Source of the DNA: Burkholderiaceae bacterium
GTDB lineage: Bacteria; Pseudomonadota; Gammaproteobacteria; Burkholderiales; Burkholderiaceae_C
Assembly (NCBI GenBank): GCA_017856435.1
Contig: JAFMFB010000024.1
Span: 1 to 36,543 of the forward strand
Direction of reading: 5' to 3'
DNA length: 36,543 nt
The notes below the pieces were generated by a model. The model worked only from the letters and a program-made list of their open reading frames with translations. It searched no databases and was not told the DNA's origin. Below are positions 1-9,269 of the stretch, one piece after another (position 1 is the first letter of the stretch; each line of letters opens with the position of its first letter). The position numbers were made by a program, and so were the translations under genes.

Positions 1-9
1 AGGTTTCAA

Positions 10-29
10 TGACACTATTTAGGGTGTCA
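10..29 (-). terminator. weak hairpin downstream of dctM
   Basis: Inverted repeat TGACAC (10-15) and GTGTCA (24-29) with an 8-nt loop, beginning 28 nt beyond the dctM stop. There is no clear T-run after it on the minus strand, so a role as the operon terminator is only a possibility. Confidence 0.2.
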
Positions 30-57
30 ATTGAATCCGGTGCTGGCTGGGAGGTAT

Positions 58-1353
58 TCAACCCTGGTAACCGAGCAGGCGCGGCAACCACAAGATGATG
101 TCTGGAAAAACTATCATCAGTACCAGCGCAAAGATAAGTACCAGCAGGAAAGGCACCACCTCCCGAATAATTTCAACCAAGGGAATCCCGGTAGTGCCAT
201 TGATCACAAACAGAACTATTCCGTACGGCGGCGTGATCAGGCCGATCATGCAATTGACCACCGCCACCACGCCAAAATAGACCAGATCGATGCCTAGCGC
301 CTTGCAGGCACCCAGCATCAGCGGAATGATGACCAGAATGATGGTGCTGGCATCAAGAAAACAGCCCAACACCAGCAGTAACACATTGGCCCCGAACATG
401 AACATCAGGGGCGAGAGTTCATAGGCTTGGAGCCACTGTGCAATCTGGGTTGGTATGTTTTCGGTGGCGACAATGTAATTGAGGATCAGCGCGCAGCCAA
501 TGACCAAGCCCACCGAAGCGGAAGAATGAACACTCTCACGCAGCACTTCGCGCAATTGCCCCATGTTCATGGAGCGATAAAAAACTGCTGTCAGGAACAG
601 GGCATAGGCCGCCGCAACTGCCGCAGCCTCTGTGGGAGTTGTGGCACCCCCATAGATGCCATACAGCAGGATGACCGGCATTAAGAGCGCCGGAAAGGCC
701 CGAACCGTACGATTTGGCAATTCAGACAGGGGCACCCGGTCGTCAGCGGAAAATCCGCGCCGGTGAGAAATCACGGCGTTCATGATCATCAGTACCAGCC
801 CCATCAGGAGTCCGGGCAGAACGCCCCCCAGAAACAAGTAGCCGATGGAGGTGTCTGACACCAGTGCGTACATCACCATGGGTATCGAGGGGGGAATAAT
901 CGGACCGATGGTCGATGATGCTGCTGTAATTGCTGCGGCATAACCACGGCTGTAGCGACCCCGCTCGACCATCATGCCGATGATCACCTTTCCGATCCCC
1001 GCCGCATCGGCAATGGCCGAGCCTGACATACCAGAAAAAATCAAGCTTGCCACCACATTCACATGGCCAAGTCCACCCTTGAACCGGCCAACCAGTGCCA
1101 CACAAAAATCAAGCAACCTGGCGCTGACAGCACCAACATTCATGATGTTGGCGGCCACGATAAACAAGGGGACCGCCAGCAACACAAAGCTGTCGTAGAT
1201 GCCGTAGATCATCTGCTCGCCCGCCAAACCCAGATCCTGGCCCGTTATGGCCAGATAAGCAATGCTAGCAATCAGGATGGAATGTGCGATGGGCAAGCCC
1301 ATGGCTGCCAGGGCAAAAAGGGCCACCAAACAGACAACAAAGGCCAGACTCAT
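58..1353 (-). CDS. dctM: TRAP transporter large permease subunit (DctM-like)
   Basis: A 431-residue, very hydrophobic protein with about a dozen predicted membrane segments across its whole length, the usual size and character of the DctM/SiaM large subunit. In TRAP systems this inner-membrane subunit forms the ion-coupled path for a carboxylate delivered by the periplasmic receptor. Family-like stretches include GMSGSAIADAAGIGKV near residue 110 and TIGPIIPPSIPMVMYAL near 150, the glycine/proline-rich re-entrant region of these permeases. It is the last gene of dctP-dctQ-dctM: the dctQ stop lies only 5 nt before this ATG, so the genes are probably co-transcribed. The substrate cannot be read from the sequence; C4-dicarboxylates are only one possibility for this receptor class. 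The family call is secure. Confidence 0.93.
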   Translation of the reverse strand: MSLAFVVCLVALFALAAMGLPIAHSILIASIAYLAITGQDLGLAGEQMIYGIYDSFVLLAVPLFIVAANIMNVGAVSARLLDFCVALVGRFKGGLGHVNVVASLIFSGMSGSAIADAAGIGKVIIGMMVERGRYSRGYAAAITAASSTIGPIIPPSIPMVMYALVSDTSIGYLFLGGVLPGLLMGLVLMIMNAVISHRRGFSADDRVPLSELPNRTVRAFPALLMPVILLYGIYGGATTPTEAAAVAAAYALFLTAVFYRSMNMGQLREVLRESVHSSASVGLVIGCALILNYIVATENIPTQIAQWLQAYELSPLMFMFGANVLLLVLGCFLDASTIILVIIPLMLGACKALGIDLVYFGVVAVVNCMIGLITPPYGIVLFVINGTTGIPLVEIIREVVPFLLVLIFALVLMIVFPDIILWLPRLLGYQG

Positions 1354-1358
1354 CGTGT

Positions 1359-1871
1359 TCAGCGCAAACTTGCTGGTAGATCAGCCAAAGGCTCACCCTT
1401 GAATATTTTCTTGAGCCGCACCACAAACATCAAGCAGGTGGCGACCAAAAAAATCGGATAGATCATGAATACCCAGTTCAGTGGTAGTCGAAGGGCCGCG
1501 CTTTTCTTGATTTCAAGAAATGAGACAAAGCCCCAGGTCGGCATCAGGGAAGCAATTAAAAAAATCAGGGCAATTAATGCAGCAATTGCCGAAAACCATC
1601 GCTGTATGGGCCTGGATACCGCCAAATAGACCATATCGAAGCGAATATGCTCGTCGTGCCGCAGCGAAAAGGAGGATGTCCAAAAAACAAGCCAAAGCCA
1701 CAAGGTCAGGCAGACCTCAAGTGTCCAGGTCAGAGGGTGGTTGAAGACATAGCGCGCTAATATCTGCACCATGAAAGCGACAAACAGACCCGCCATCAAC
1801 AAGATGGACACATGGTCGGCCTGTCGCTTCAGCCAGTTGACCCACACTGTCAGTGCAGGCTTGAACCTCAT
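1359..1871 (-). CDS. dctQ: TRAP transporter small permease subunit (DctQ-like)
   Basis: About 170 residues with four hydrophobic segments (roughly residues 22-42, 53-73, 92-112 and 135-155) and the stretch QILARYVFNHPLTWTLE, typical of DctQ small subunits, which hold the large permease and help the receptor dock. It lies between the receptor and DctM genes in the standard order. I chose the ATG ending at 1871, which leaves 9 nt after the dctP stop. A TTG at 1880 directly abuts that stop and would add three residues; neither has a strong Shine-Dalgarno, so translation may be coupled to dctP. The N-terminus is followed by a basic segment (NWLKRQ) consistent with a cytoplasmic start. Family assignment is firm; substrate unknown. 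Confidence 0.9.
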   Translation of the reverse strand: MRFKPALTVWVNWLKRQADHVSILLMAGLFVAFMVQILARYVFNHPLTWTLEVCLTLWLWLVFWTSSFSLRHDEHIRFDMVYLAVSRPIQRWFSAIAALIALIFLIASLMPTWGFVSFLEIKKSAALRLPLNWVFMIYPIFLVATCLMFVVRLKKIFKGEPLADLPASLR

Positions 1872-1880
1872 GCCGGCCAA

Positions 1881-2870
1881 TCAGAGCTTGTTGATCTGAT
1901 CAACCAGGCCAGCAGGCCAGGCTTTGGAAAATTTCGAATTCAGGTACTGAGCCTGAACATGACTGCGAAATGCATTGAGATCGGGTGCGTAGACTTTGAG
2001 TCCTTTGTCCTTGAAGAACTGCTCAAGTTCAGCTTCGAGTTTTAGCTGACGCTGGCGACCCCATTCGCAGGCATCGTCTGCGGCCTTCTGCAGAAGCTTT
2101 TGCTGGTCAGGGGAGAACTTGTCAAAGACCTTTTTACTGATGGCTAGATAGTTCAGATCAACCAGATGGCTGGTAAGAACAATTTGCTTGGTGACCTCAT
2201 AGAACTTGGCGTCCTTGTTGGTAGGCAAGGGATTGTCCTGGCCATCGATCGCGCCAGACTGCAAACCGGTATAGACCTCGGTAAATGCCATGGGTGTGGG
2301 GTTGGCGCCCAAAGCCTTGCCCAGAAACAGCCAGGCCTCCGAACCGGGCATGCGGAGCTTGACGCCAGCCAGGTCTGCAGGTGTACGGATCGTCTTGTCA
2401 GTGCGCAGATTCAGCTGACGACGACCCAGATACATGACACTCAATAGCTTGACGCCGAGTTTGTCTTCGACCTTTTTCTTGAAGGGTTGAAACAGGCTGG
2501 AGGCGAAAACCTTTTTTTGATGTTCGGCATCACGATGCAGATAGCCAGCTGAAAAAATTGAGAACTCTGGAAAAAATTCCGCCAACTCCTGCGCTGAGGT
2601 GATGGACATTTCCAGATTCCCCCGGGCGATGGCCTCAAGTTCGGTACCCTGTTTGAACAACGAGGCATTCCAGTGACCTTCAAAAGTCGCGAATTCCTTG
2701 ATGGCTGGCGCAAATTGCTCCAGCAAGGCTACAGCCCGTGCATCGGTAGCCGATGCAGGTGAAGACAAGCGCAATTTGACCGGTGCAGCAAGGGCTCCCA
2801 GGGGGATGCCCGACAATACTGCGGAGGTACCGGCCACAATCATGTCACGCCGATTTGGGTAGGCAGTCAT
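1881..2870 (-). CDS. dctP: TRAP transporter periplasmic substrate-binding protein (DctP-like)
   Basis: A 329-residue periplasmic receptor that captures the substrate and hands it to DctQM. The N-terminus begins MTAYPNRRDMIVAGTSAV and continues through a hydrophobic stretch to an Ala-rich cleavage region near residue 29. The Arg-Arg pair ahead of a moderately hydrophobic core resembles a Tat signal, although a Sec signal is not excluded. The body has the DctP hallmarks: LRMPGSEAWLFLGKALGANPTPM around residues 172-194 and TGLQSGAIDGQDNP around 200-213. The latter region carries the family's helix and the conserved GxxDGxxxP-type turn. The ATG at 2870 has GGAG at a good distance (2877-2880). First gene of a three-gene operon. 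Substrate is not deducible; this DctP branch binds diverse organic acids. Confidence 0.93.
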   Translation of the reverse strand: MTAYPNRRDMIVAGTSAVLSGIPLGALAAPVKLRLSSPASATDARAVALLEQFAPAIKEFATFEGHWNASLFKQGTELEAIARGNLEMSITSAQELAEFFPEFSIFSAGYLHRDAEHQKKVFASSLFQPFKKKVEDKLGVKLLSVMYLGRRQLNLRTDKTIRTPADLAGVKLRMPGSEAWLFLGKALGANPTPMAFTEVYTGLQSGAIDGQDNPLPTNKDAKFYEVTKQIVLTSHLVDLNYLAISKKVFDKFSPDQQKLLQKAADDACEWGRQRQLKLEAELEQFFKDKGLKVYAPDLNAFRSHVQAQYLNSKFSKAWPAGLVDQINKL

Positions 2871-2896
2871 AGAGTTCTCCAGTTAAAAATGGCCTG

Positions 2897-2928
2897 AGTA
2901 TAGGCTTCACGCCCACGCGATAAGCCTA
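2897..2928 (-). promoter_or_regulatory. putative dctP promoter with operator-like dyad
   Basis: On the minus strand a TATACT hexamer (2897-2902) lies about 27 nt before the dctP ATG, a suitable place for a -10 box with a leader of about 20 nt containing the GGAG. No TTGACA-like -35 is present at the normal spacing. A perfect 7-bp dyad, TAGGCTT (2901-2907) and AAGCCTA (2922-2928), spans the -35 to -10 region; its half-sites are centred 21 bp apart, two helical turns. This fits a site for a dimeric regulator. The regulator is not in the window. Confidence 0.35.
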
Positions 2929-3029
2929 GGTCTTTCCCTTGGTCTTGGAACGGGATTGATGAGGCAAAACCTGGTGCCAGAAGAGGAAAAGCTAAGTCAC
3001 ATCAGATTTGCACCATAGCTGCCAACTAA

Positions 3030-3872
3030 CTACAGGTCAGTTTGAGAAATCACGTACCTGTTTCTGGACAGATCGATTTCCAGATCGTGGATCATCTTGC
3101 CAATCTTGGTCAAAGTGGCCTCGTCTGCGGCGTAAGTTCCCCGCAGAGTCCAGCCCATTTTCGTTGCGGCCTGCTCAACAGACTCACATTTGAAAACAAT
3201 CTGGGCCTCCAGTCCGTTCAGTTTCATTCTCGCCGGTAGTTCGGCGCCAACTTGAAACACAATCGGATTGAGGTAGGTTTGAACCCATAACCTGACACCG
3301 GATACTGAAATATCAATGATGCGTGAATCCAAACCACTGTAGTTGACAAATTCGAACTGAACACTGGTCGGCGTATGAACACCAGGGTAAACCCGAAACG
3401 CGTCACGACGCTGATAGAACTTTAGAAACGCCGGGCAATAAGCCTTCATGGTTTTGGCCGTGATCTCCACGCCGCTTTTTAAAACCGTCTTCTTGGGCCT
3501 GGTAATGCTGACGATCTTGCTTTCCCAGAAGTATTCAATGTGATCGATCAAGGCAGAAATCTGAAGGTTGGCGCCCACAAAACTCGGATCAACCGCACGG
3601 TCAGCCTCGATACAGTCAATGAGGTAGAAATTTTCCTTTGGGTTCACCTCGCAGATCGTTGACATGTAGACGTTGATGTCTTTTTCACGGGTGATGCGTA
3701 AATAGACGTTGGTCATGATTGCCCGATCAAACTGCTTCATGATGGAAGGTGCATATTCAATCACCTTCCATCCGTCCCCCAGCAGACCACGAACAATCGC
3801 CGGATCGCAAGTTTCTTGCCGCTTTTCCTTGGCAGTAGAAAGCTTCTTGGAAAACCTGTCAAAAATGCTCAT
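3030..3872 (-). CDS. PilZ-domain protein, YcgR-like
   Basis: A 280-residue soluble protein. Residues about 150-265 form a PilZ domain, the cyclic-di-GMP receptor fold. The RxxxR motif is visible as R156-D-A-F-R160 and the D/NxSxxG motif as D187-I-S-V-S-G192, so the ligand-binding residues are intact. The N-terminal 140 residues resemble the YcgR N domain (split-barrel-like), which in YcgR proteins contacts the flagellar motor or other partners when c-di-GMP binds. Its length is slightly above that of enterobacterial YcgR (about 244 residues). No flagellar or cellulose genes flank it, so its output is unknown. The ATG at 3872 was chosen because upstream codons lie in an AT-rich intergenic stretch. 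It is divergent from the small gene at 4057. Confidence 0.8.
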   Translation of the reverse strand: MSIFDRFSKKLSTAKEKRQETCDPAIVRGLLGDGWKVIEYAPSIMKQFDRAIMTNVYLRITREKDINVYMSTICEVNPKENFYLIDCIEADRAVDPSFVGANLQISALIDHIEYFWESKIVSITRPKKTVLKSGVEITAKTMKAYCPAFLKFYQRRDAFRVYPGVHTPTSVQFEFVNYSGLDSRIIDISVSGVRLWVQTYLNPIVFQVGAELPARMKLNGLEAQIVFKCESVEQAATKMGWTLRGTYAADEATLTKIGKMIHDLEIDLSRNRYVISQTDL

Positions 3873-4056
3873 GACACCATTCAGACCTAGGGGTTTTGAT
3901 ACTTATTAAACTAAACTGGTAATTGATGGTGCTGCTTCATGGTCTAAATAACAATTTCACAGATGCCATCAATCAAGTCAGCGTTAACCACCTGAAGACT
4001 AAACTGTTGGTTCAGCCTTTGTTAATTGACTAGAGTATTTTCAGCAGGTAAAAGAT

Positions 4057-4371
4057 ATGAACTTTGTCGAAATTGTTAAAAATCTGCCATCGATTGAAGG
4101 TCTGGCCCAAGTCACCCTGAATGACGCCAGTGGAAACACGGTAGCCACCATTGAAAACAAACCCGGCAAATCGGGTTCTTTGGCGGTGTACGCAGCGTTG
4201 GCGCAAAGACATCAAAGGCTTGATGCCGACGCTGCCCGTGAAGGCCTGACCCTGTTTGCCGAGCATGTGCAAGATGCGCGTGATCATCCTGGGAAGCACC
4301 CGAATATCGACCGTCTCATTCAGATCATAGAAAACGGATCAAGCTATACGATAGAGCTACACAAAGCCTGA
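4057..4371 (+). CDS. small conserved protein, possibly DUF2322 family
   Basis: A 104-residue soluble protein with no signal peptide or membrane segment. Its pattern is an N-terminal amphipathic helix (FVEIVKNLPSIEGL), a short beta segment (QVTLNDASGNTVATIEN), then helices with GSLAVYAALAQRH, LTLFAEHVQDAR and the stretch HPGKHPNIDRLIQII. From memory this resembles the DUF2322 family of small betaproteobacterial proteins of unknown function, but I could not run a profile search. It starts 184 bp from the divergent PilZ gene, has AGGT 8 nt before the ATG, and is followed after 22 nt by the flavin-reductase-like gene, so the two may be co-transcribed. I assign no function. Confidence 0.7.
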   Translation: MNFVEIVKNLPSIEGLAQVTLNDASGNTVATIENKPGKSGSLAVYAALAQRHQRLDADAAREGLTLFAEHVQDARDHPGKHPNIDRLIQIIENGSSYTIELHKA

Positions 4372-4393
4372 CCTTTGCCACTAAAACACTTCC

Positions 4394-5065
4394 ATGTCTA
4401 CCAACCCAATCCCGACCATCTCCCTAGCAGTCAACGAATTCAATCCCGGGGAACTCTATTTCTTGTTACGTGACAGTGTGATTCCCAGGCCGATTGCATG
4501 GGTCTCTACGGTCAACAAGGAGGGGGTATCAAACATCGCCCCTTTCAGTTTTTTCAATGTCTGCTGCCCTTCCCCGCCGGTGCTTGGGTTTTCCTGTGGC
4601 CCCAGGGGGGACAACCACAACGACAGCAACTACCAGCCCAAAGACACGCTGCTGAACATCAAGGAAACCGGGGAATTTGTGGTGAACCTTTCCCCAGAAG
4701 GCCTGATCGGGGAAATGGTGGACAGTTCAGCAGGGCTGCCTCACGGCCAAAGCGAGTTTGCCTACACCCATATGGAGGAAGTGCCCTCAACCCGGGTCCG
4801 GCCTCCCCGGGTGGCGCTGACGCCGGTTGCTTTTGAGTGCAAATTACGCGACATCATCGATCTGGGCAGCAATGCCTGGATCATGGGGGATGTGGTGCAT
4901 ATTCATATTGCGCAAAAACTCTACGTTGGCGAGCGAGAGGGCAAGCGTCACCGTGTTGACCTGATGAAAGACCCGGCACTTCGACCGGTTGGCAGACTGG
5001 GGCGGGCTCACTATGTGCGCCTCAATGAGGTTGAGACGCGCTTGCGAAGGGATGGACCGAACTAA
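4394..5065 (+). CDS. flavin reductase-like, FMN-binding split-barrel protein
   Basis: A 223-residue cytoplasmic protein of the flavin reductase/flavoredoxin-like domain family. Visible features are SVIPRPIAWVSTVNKEG near residues 28-44 (the first strands of the split barrel, with the PRPIAWVST signature), NIAPFSFFNVCCPSPPVLGF at 47-66 (flavin-cradling loop), and DTLLNIKETGEFVVNL near 81-97. Such proteins bind FMN and either supply reduced flavin to a monooxygenase or act as oxidoreductases of unknown substrate. It follows the small gene at 4057 after 22 nt and ends 17 nt before the convergent cupin gene. It could in principle reduce flavin for the monooxygenase at 33410-34636, but the two are about 29 kb apart and nothing in the sequence links them. 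Upstream Shine-Dalgarno is weak. Confidence 0.85.
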   Translation: MSTNPIPTISLAVNEFNPGELYFLLRDSVIPRPIAWVSTVNKEGVSNIAPFSFFNVCCPSPPVLGFSCGPRGDNHNDSNYQPKDTLLNIKETGEFVVNLSPEGLIGEMVDSSAGLPHGQSEFAYTHMEEVPSTRVRPPRVALTPVAFECKLRDIIDLGSNAWIMGDVVHIHIAQKLYVGEREGKRHRVDLMKDPALRPVGRLGRAHYVRLNEVETRLRRDGPN

Positions 5066-5082
5066 GCAGAGGGCTGACAGCC

Positions 5083-5361
5083 TTATTCTTTTCGAGCCGC
5101 CCAGAACACGGCGCCCTGCGGGCCGTACCGCTCAGAGTGCGCCACATTGCGTGCCAGGTTGAAGCTGTCCCCTGCCCGGTACAAGTGCGTCTGGCCATTG
5201 ACTGTCAGAGAGAACTCCCCCTCAACAACCAGGGCAGTGGTATCAAAGGGGTGGGTGTGGGTTTCATTGACCTGGTTGGGTTGCCAGGTTCGTACCAATG
5301 CCGTGTCAAACCCTTCTCGGATTTTTTGTTCACGAAAGCTTTCAAAGCTTGCAGGTGTCAT
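5083..5361 (-). CDS. small single-domain cupin protein
   Basis: A 92-residue one-domain cupin (conserved beta-barrel). Motif 1 is present as HTHPFDTTALVVEGEF with H35 and H37 as likely metal ligands, and motif 2 as GDSFNLARNVAH with H75. The usual Glu of motif 1 is not at its standard position and the usual Pro/Gly of motif 2 are replaced, so metal binding may be atypical. Small cupins of this kind act as sugar- or metabolite-binding modules or enzymes; the substrate cannot be inferred. The ATG at 5361 has a strong GAGGAG 7 nt upstream and follows the def stop by 9 nt, so it is the last gene of the smc-zipA-ligA-def run. Confidence 0.8.
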   Translation of the reverse strand: MTPASFESFREQKIREGFDTALVRTWQPNQVNETHTHPFDTTALVVEGEFSLTVNGQTHLYRAGDSFNLARNVAHSERYGPQGAVFWAARKE

Positions 5362-5370
5362 GGCAACTCC

Positions 5371-5898
5371 TCAATTCACAGACAAGAGAGATTTTGAATC
5401 CAGGGGAAATGGCTCTGCACCCTGACGTAGCCGCATCGGATAGAGAACCCCGATCAGGTGATCGTACTCATGCTGCACGACACGGGCATGAAACCCTTGC
5501 ACCGTGCGGTTGATTGGCTGCCCGTATTGATCAAATCCTGTGTATCGGATGTGCTGCCAGCGCGGCACCACAGCACGCTCACCCGGCACAGAGAGGCACC
5601 CTTCGACCCCCTCTTCCAGAGTCGGCTCGACAGGATAAATCTGCGGATTGCACAAGACCGTTCGGGGCACAAGCGGGGCATCTGGATAACGGGGGTTCGT
5701 ATGATCACTGCCAAAGATGACTACTTGCAGGCTGACACCGATCTGCGGAGCCGCCAGTCCAGCACCCTGGGCGGCCTGCATGGTATCGAGCATATCGGCC
5801 ACCAATTGATGCAACTCAGGCGTATCAAAGGCGGGAACTGGTTGGGCCTGAAGAAGCAGCCGGGGGTCACCGATCTGGAGAATTTCACGTGCTGTCAT
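5371..5898 (-). CDS. def: peptide deformylase
   Basis: Removes the N-formyl group from nascent proteins, using a metal ion (usually Fe2+). Counting from the chosen ATG the protein has 175 residues, with all three motifs: GAGLAAPQ (45-52), EGCLS (99-103, C101 metal ligand) and HEYDH (143-147, two His ligands and catalytic E144). The frame stays open another 135 nt to a GTG at 6033 overlapping the ligA end. I chose the ATG at 5898 because its N-terminus ([14 protein letters not shown]) matches where deformylases normally begin; the extra 45 residues are unlike the family. An internal ATG at 5955 is the other option. None has a convincing Shine-Dalgarno. The gene is not next to fmt here but downstream of ligA, with a cupin 9 nt after it. 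Confidence 0.92.
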   Translation of the reverse strand: MTAREILQIGDPRLLLQAQPVPAFDTPELHQLVADMLDTMQAAQGAGLAAPQIGVSLQVVIFGSDHTNPRYPDAPLVPRTVLCNPQIYPVEPTLEEGVEGCLSVPGERAVVPRWQHIRYTGFDQYGQPINRTVQGFHARVVQHEYDHLIGVLYPMRLRQGAEPFPLDSKSLLSVN

Positions 5899-6022
5899 GT
5901 TGTAAGGATATCGCCAATTGAGGTTTCGGTCGAATTCCCACCAGGATCTTGACATCTGACGATTGATCAGAAGGCGTTTATTGGGCGCAAACCGGTTCAG
6001 GATCCCGTTGCGTCTTGCAGAC

Positions 6023-8143
<2,121 letters not shown>

Positions 8144-8210
8144 TCAGAGAAGGCGTTAGTGCCAAGTGGGGCGTCTATAAAGTCGGCGCCAGGCATGAGA
8201 AAGACCAGAC

Positions 8211-9269
8211 TCAGGAGAACAGACGCCTGGCCTGGCCGGAGCCTGCCGCAATATCCCTGGCTGCCAGGGTCTCATAGAGCTTTTCAAGTTCTGCAGCAAT
8301 ATGGTCGAGGGCCTGGACCCCCAGAGGCTGGCCATTGTCATCAGTCACGATGGCATCCATCGCCTCTGACAGGTACTGGGCAGCTTCGCGCATTTTTGCA
8401 AACGGCTGCTCGGCCTGGTCAACTTGCGGCACATCCAGTGTCAAGCTCACCTCGTAGAGAGCCGATTGAGCCGGATCCTCGGCCATGGCCGCCTGTGAGT
8501 CAAAGGTCAAGGCCAGTATTGGGGGCAGCCCAAGCTGGGATGAGGGCAGCACCATGCGCCCGGGCAGGACACCGGCCACAAAACCGAGGCGGGCGACATT
8601 TTGCTGGACATAACCAGGGCTCCAGGCAGCGTTGCGAGCACGAAGGGTGACGCTCAACTGGGCATCATGGGTGCTGGCAAACTGATCGAGTTCGCGCGCC
8701 CGGGCCACCTCTTCCAACATGTCTGGAAATTCCGGTTCTCCGCCTACGCTGTCAGACAGTGCCTGGGTCTTGACCACAAACTCGGAGAACTCAATTTCAT
8801 TGAGCGGTCCAACCCGGTTGGCCAACTGCACCCCCGCCTGAAGGCAAGAGTAACGCGCTCCGGCCTGGGGAGGTTCCCATTGGCCGGTCTGTTCATTCAG
8901 TCCCTCCAGCGCCATGGGCTTGGTTCCTACCCGACGTGTGGTCGGCATGTGCTGCAGGACGAACTCGGCTGCAATCGGGGCCTCCAGTTCAATGGTGGCA
9001 ATGACATCAATCAGCGAATCCAGCTGAGGTTTGGATCGCTCAGGGATAGGCAGCGGCAAGGACATGGACGACTCATCGGCTGCAGAACCTTCATCCTGAT
9101 CGTTCTGAGCCATATCTGGCTCACTCCCCGGCTCGATGCGACCCGTCTCCTGCTCGGCTTGCCTGGGTTGATTGCGGCGTGATGTCCAGGCGCCATGAAT
9201 CACCACTGCAGCCAAAATCAGGCCGCCGACCACGGCCAGGCTGATTTGAATATTGCTGAAGGATTCCAT
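8211..9269 (-). CDS. zipA: cell division protein ZipA-like, FtsZ-binding
   Basis: A 352-residue bitopic membrane protein. One N-terminal membrane segment (about residues 9-27, ISLAVVGGLILAAVVIHGAW) is followed by a positively charged stop (SRRNQPRQ), then a polar Gln/Glu/Asp-rich linker (about 35-80), then a C-terminal globular domain of about 250 residues consistent with the ZipA FtsZ-binding fold. In E. coli ZipA tethers FtsZ to the membrane; betaproteobacterial versions are divergent, so the name rests on topology, domain layout and position between smc and ligA as much as on residue matches. Its ATG overlaps the smc stop by one base (TGATG), a sign of translational coupling. Confidence in the family is good, but equivalence to E. 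coli ZipA is inferred. Confidence 0.8.
   Translation of the reverse strand: MESFSNIQISLAVVGGLILAAVVIHGAWTSRRNQPRQAEQETGRIEPGSEPDMAQNDQDEGSAADESSMSLPLPIPERSKPQLDSLIDVIATIELEAPIAAEFVLQHMPTTRRVGTKPMALEGLNEQTGQWEPPQAGARYSCLQAGVQLANRVGPLNEIEFSEFVVKTQALSDSVGGEPEFPDMLEEVARARELDQFASTHDAQLSVTLRARNAAWSPGYVQQNVARLGFVAGVLPGRMVLPSSQLGLPPILALTFDSQAAMAEDPAQSALYEVSLTLDVPQVDQAEQPFAKMREAAQYLSEAMDAIVTDDNGQPLGVQALDHIAAELEKLYETLAARDIAAGSGQARRLFS

Noticed and set aside
2963-2979. Sigma-54-like promoter upstream of dctP (TGGCACCAGGTTTTGCC on the minus strand)
   Set aside because: The GG and GC dinucleotides are separated by 11 nt, not the strict 10 of sigma-54 promoters, and the site is nearly 100 bp from dctP. 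The resemblance is close but the spacing rule fails.
4026-4054. TTGACT-N17-TAAAAG as a promoter for the small gene at 4057
   Set aside because: The predicted transcript start would fall after the start codon at 4057, so it cannot drive the full gene.
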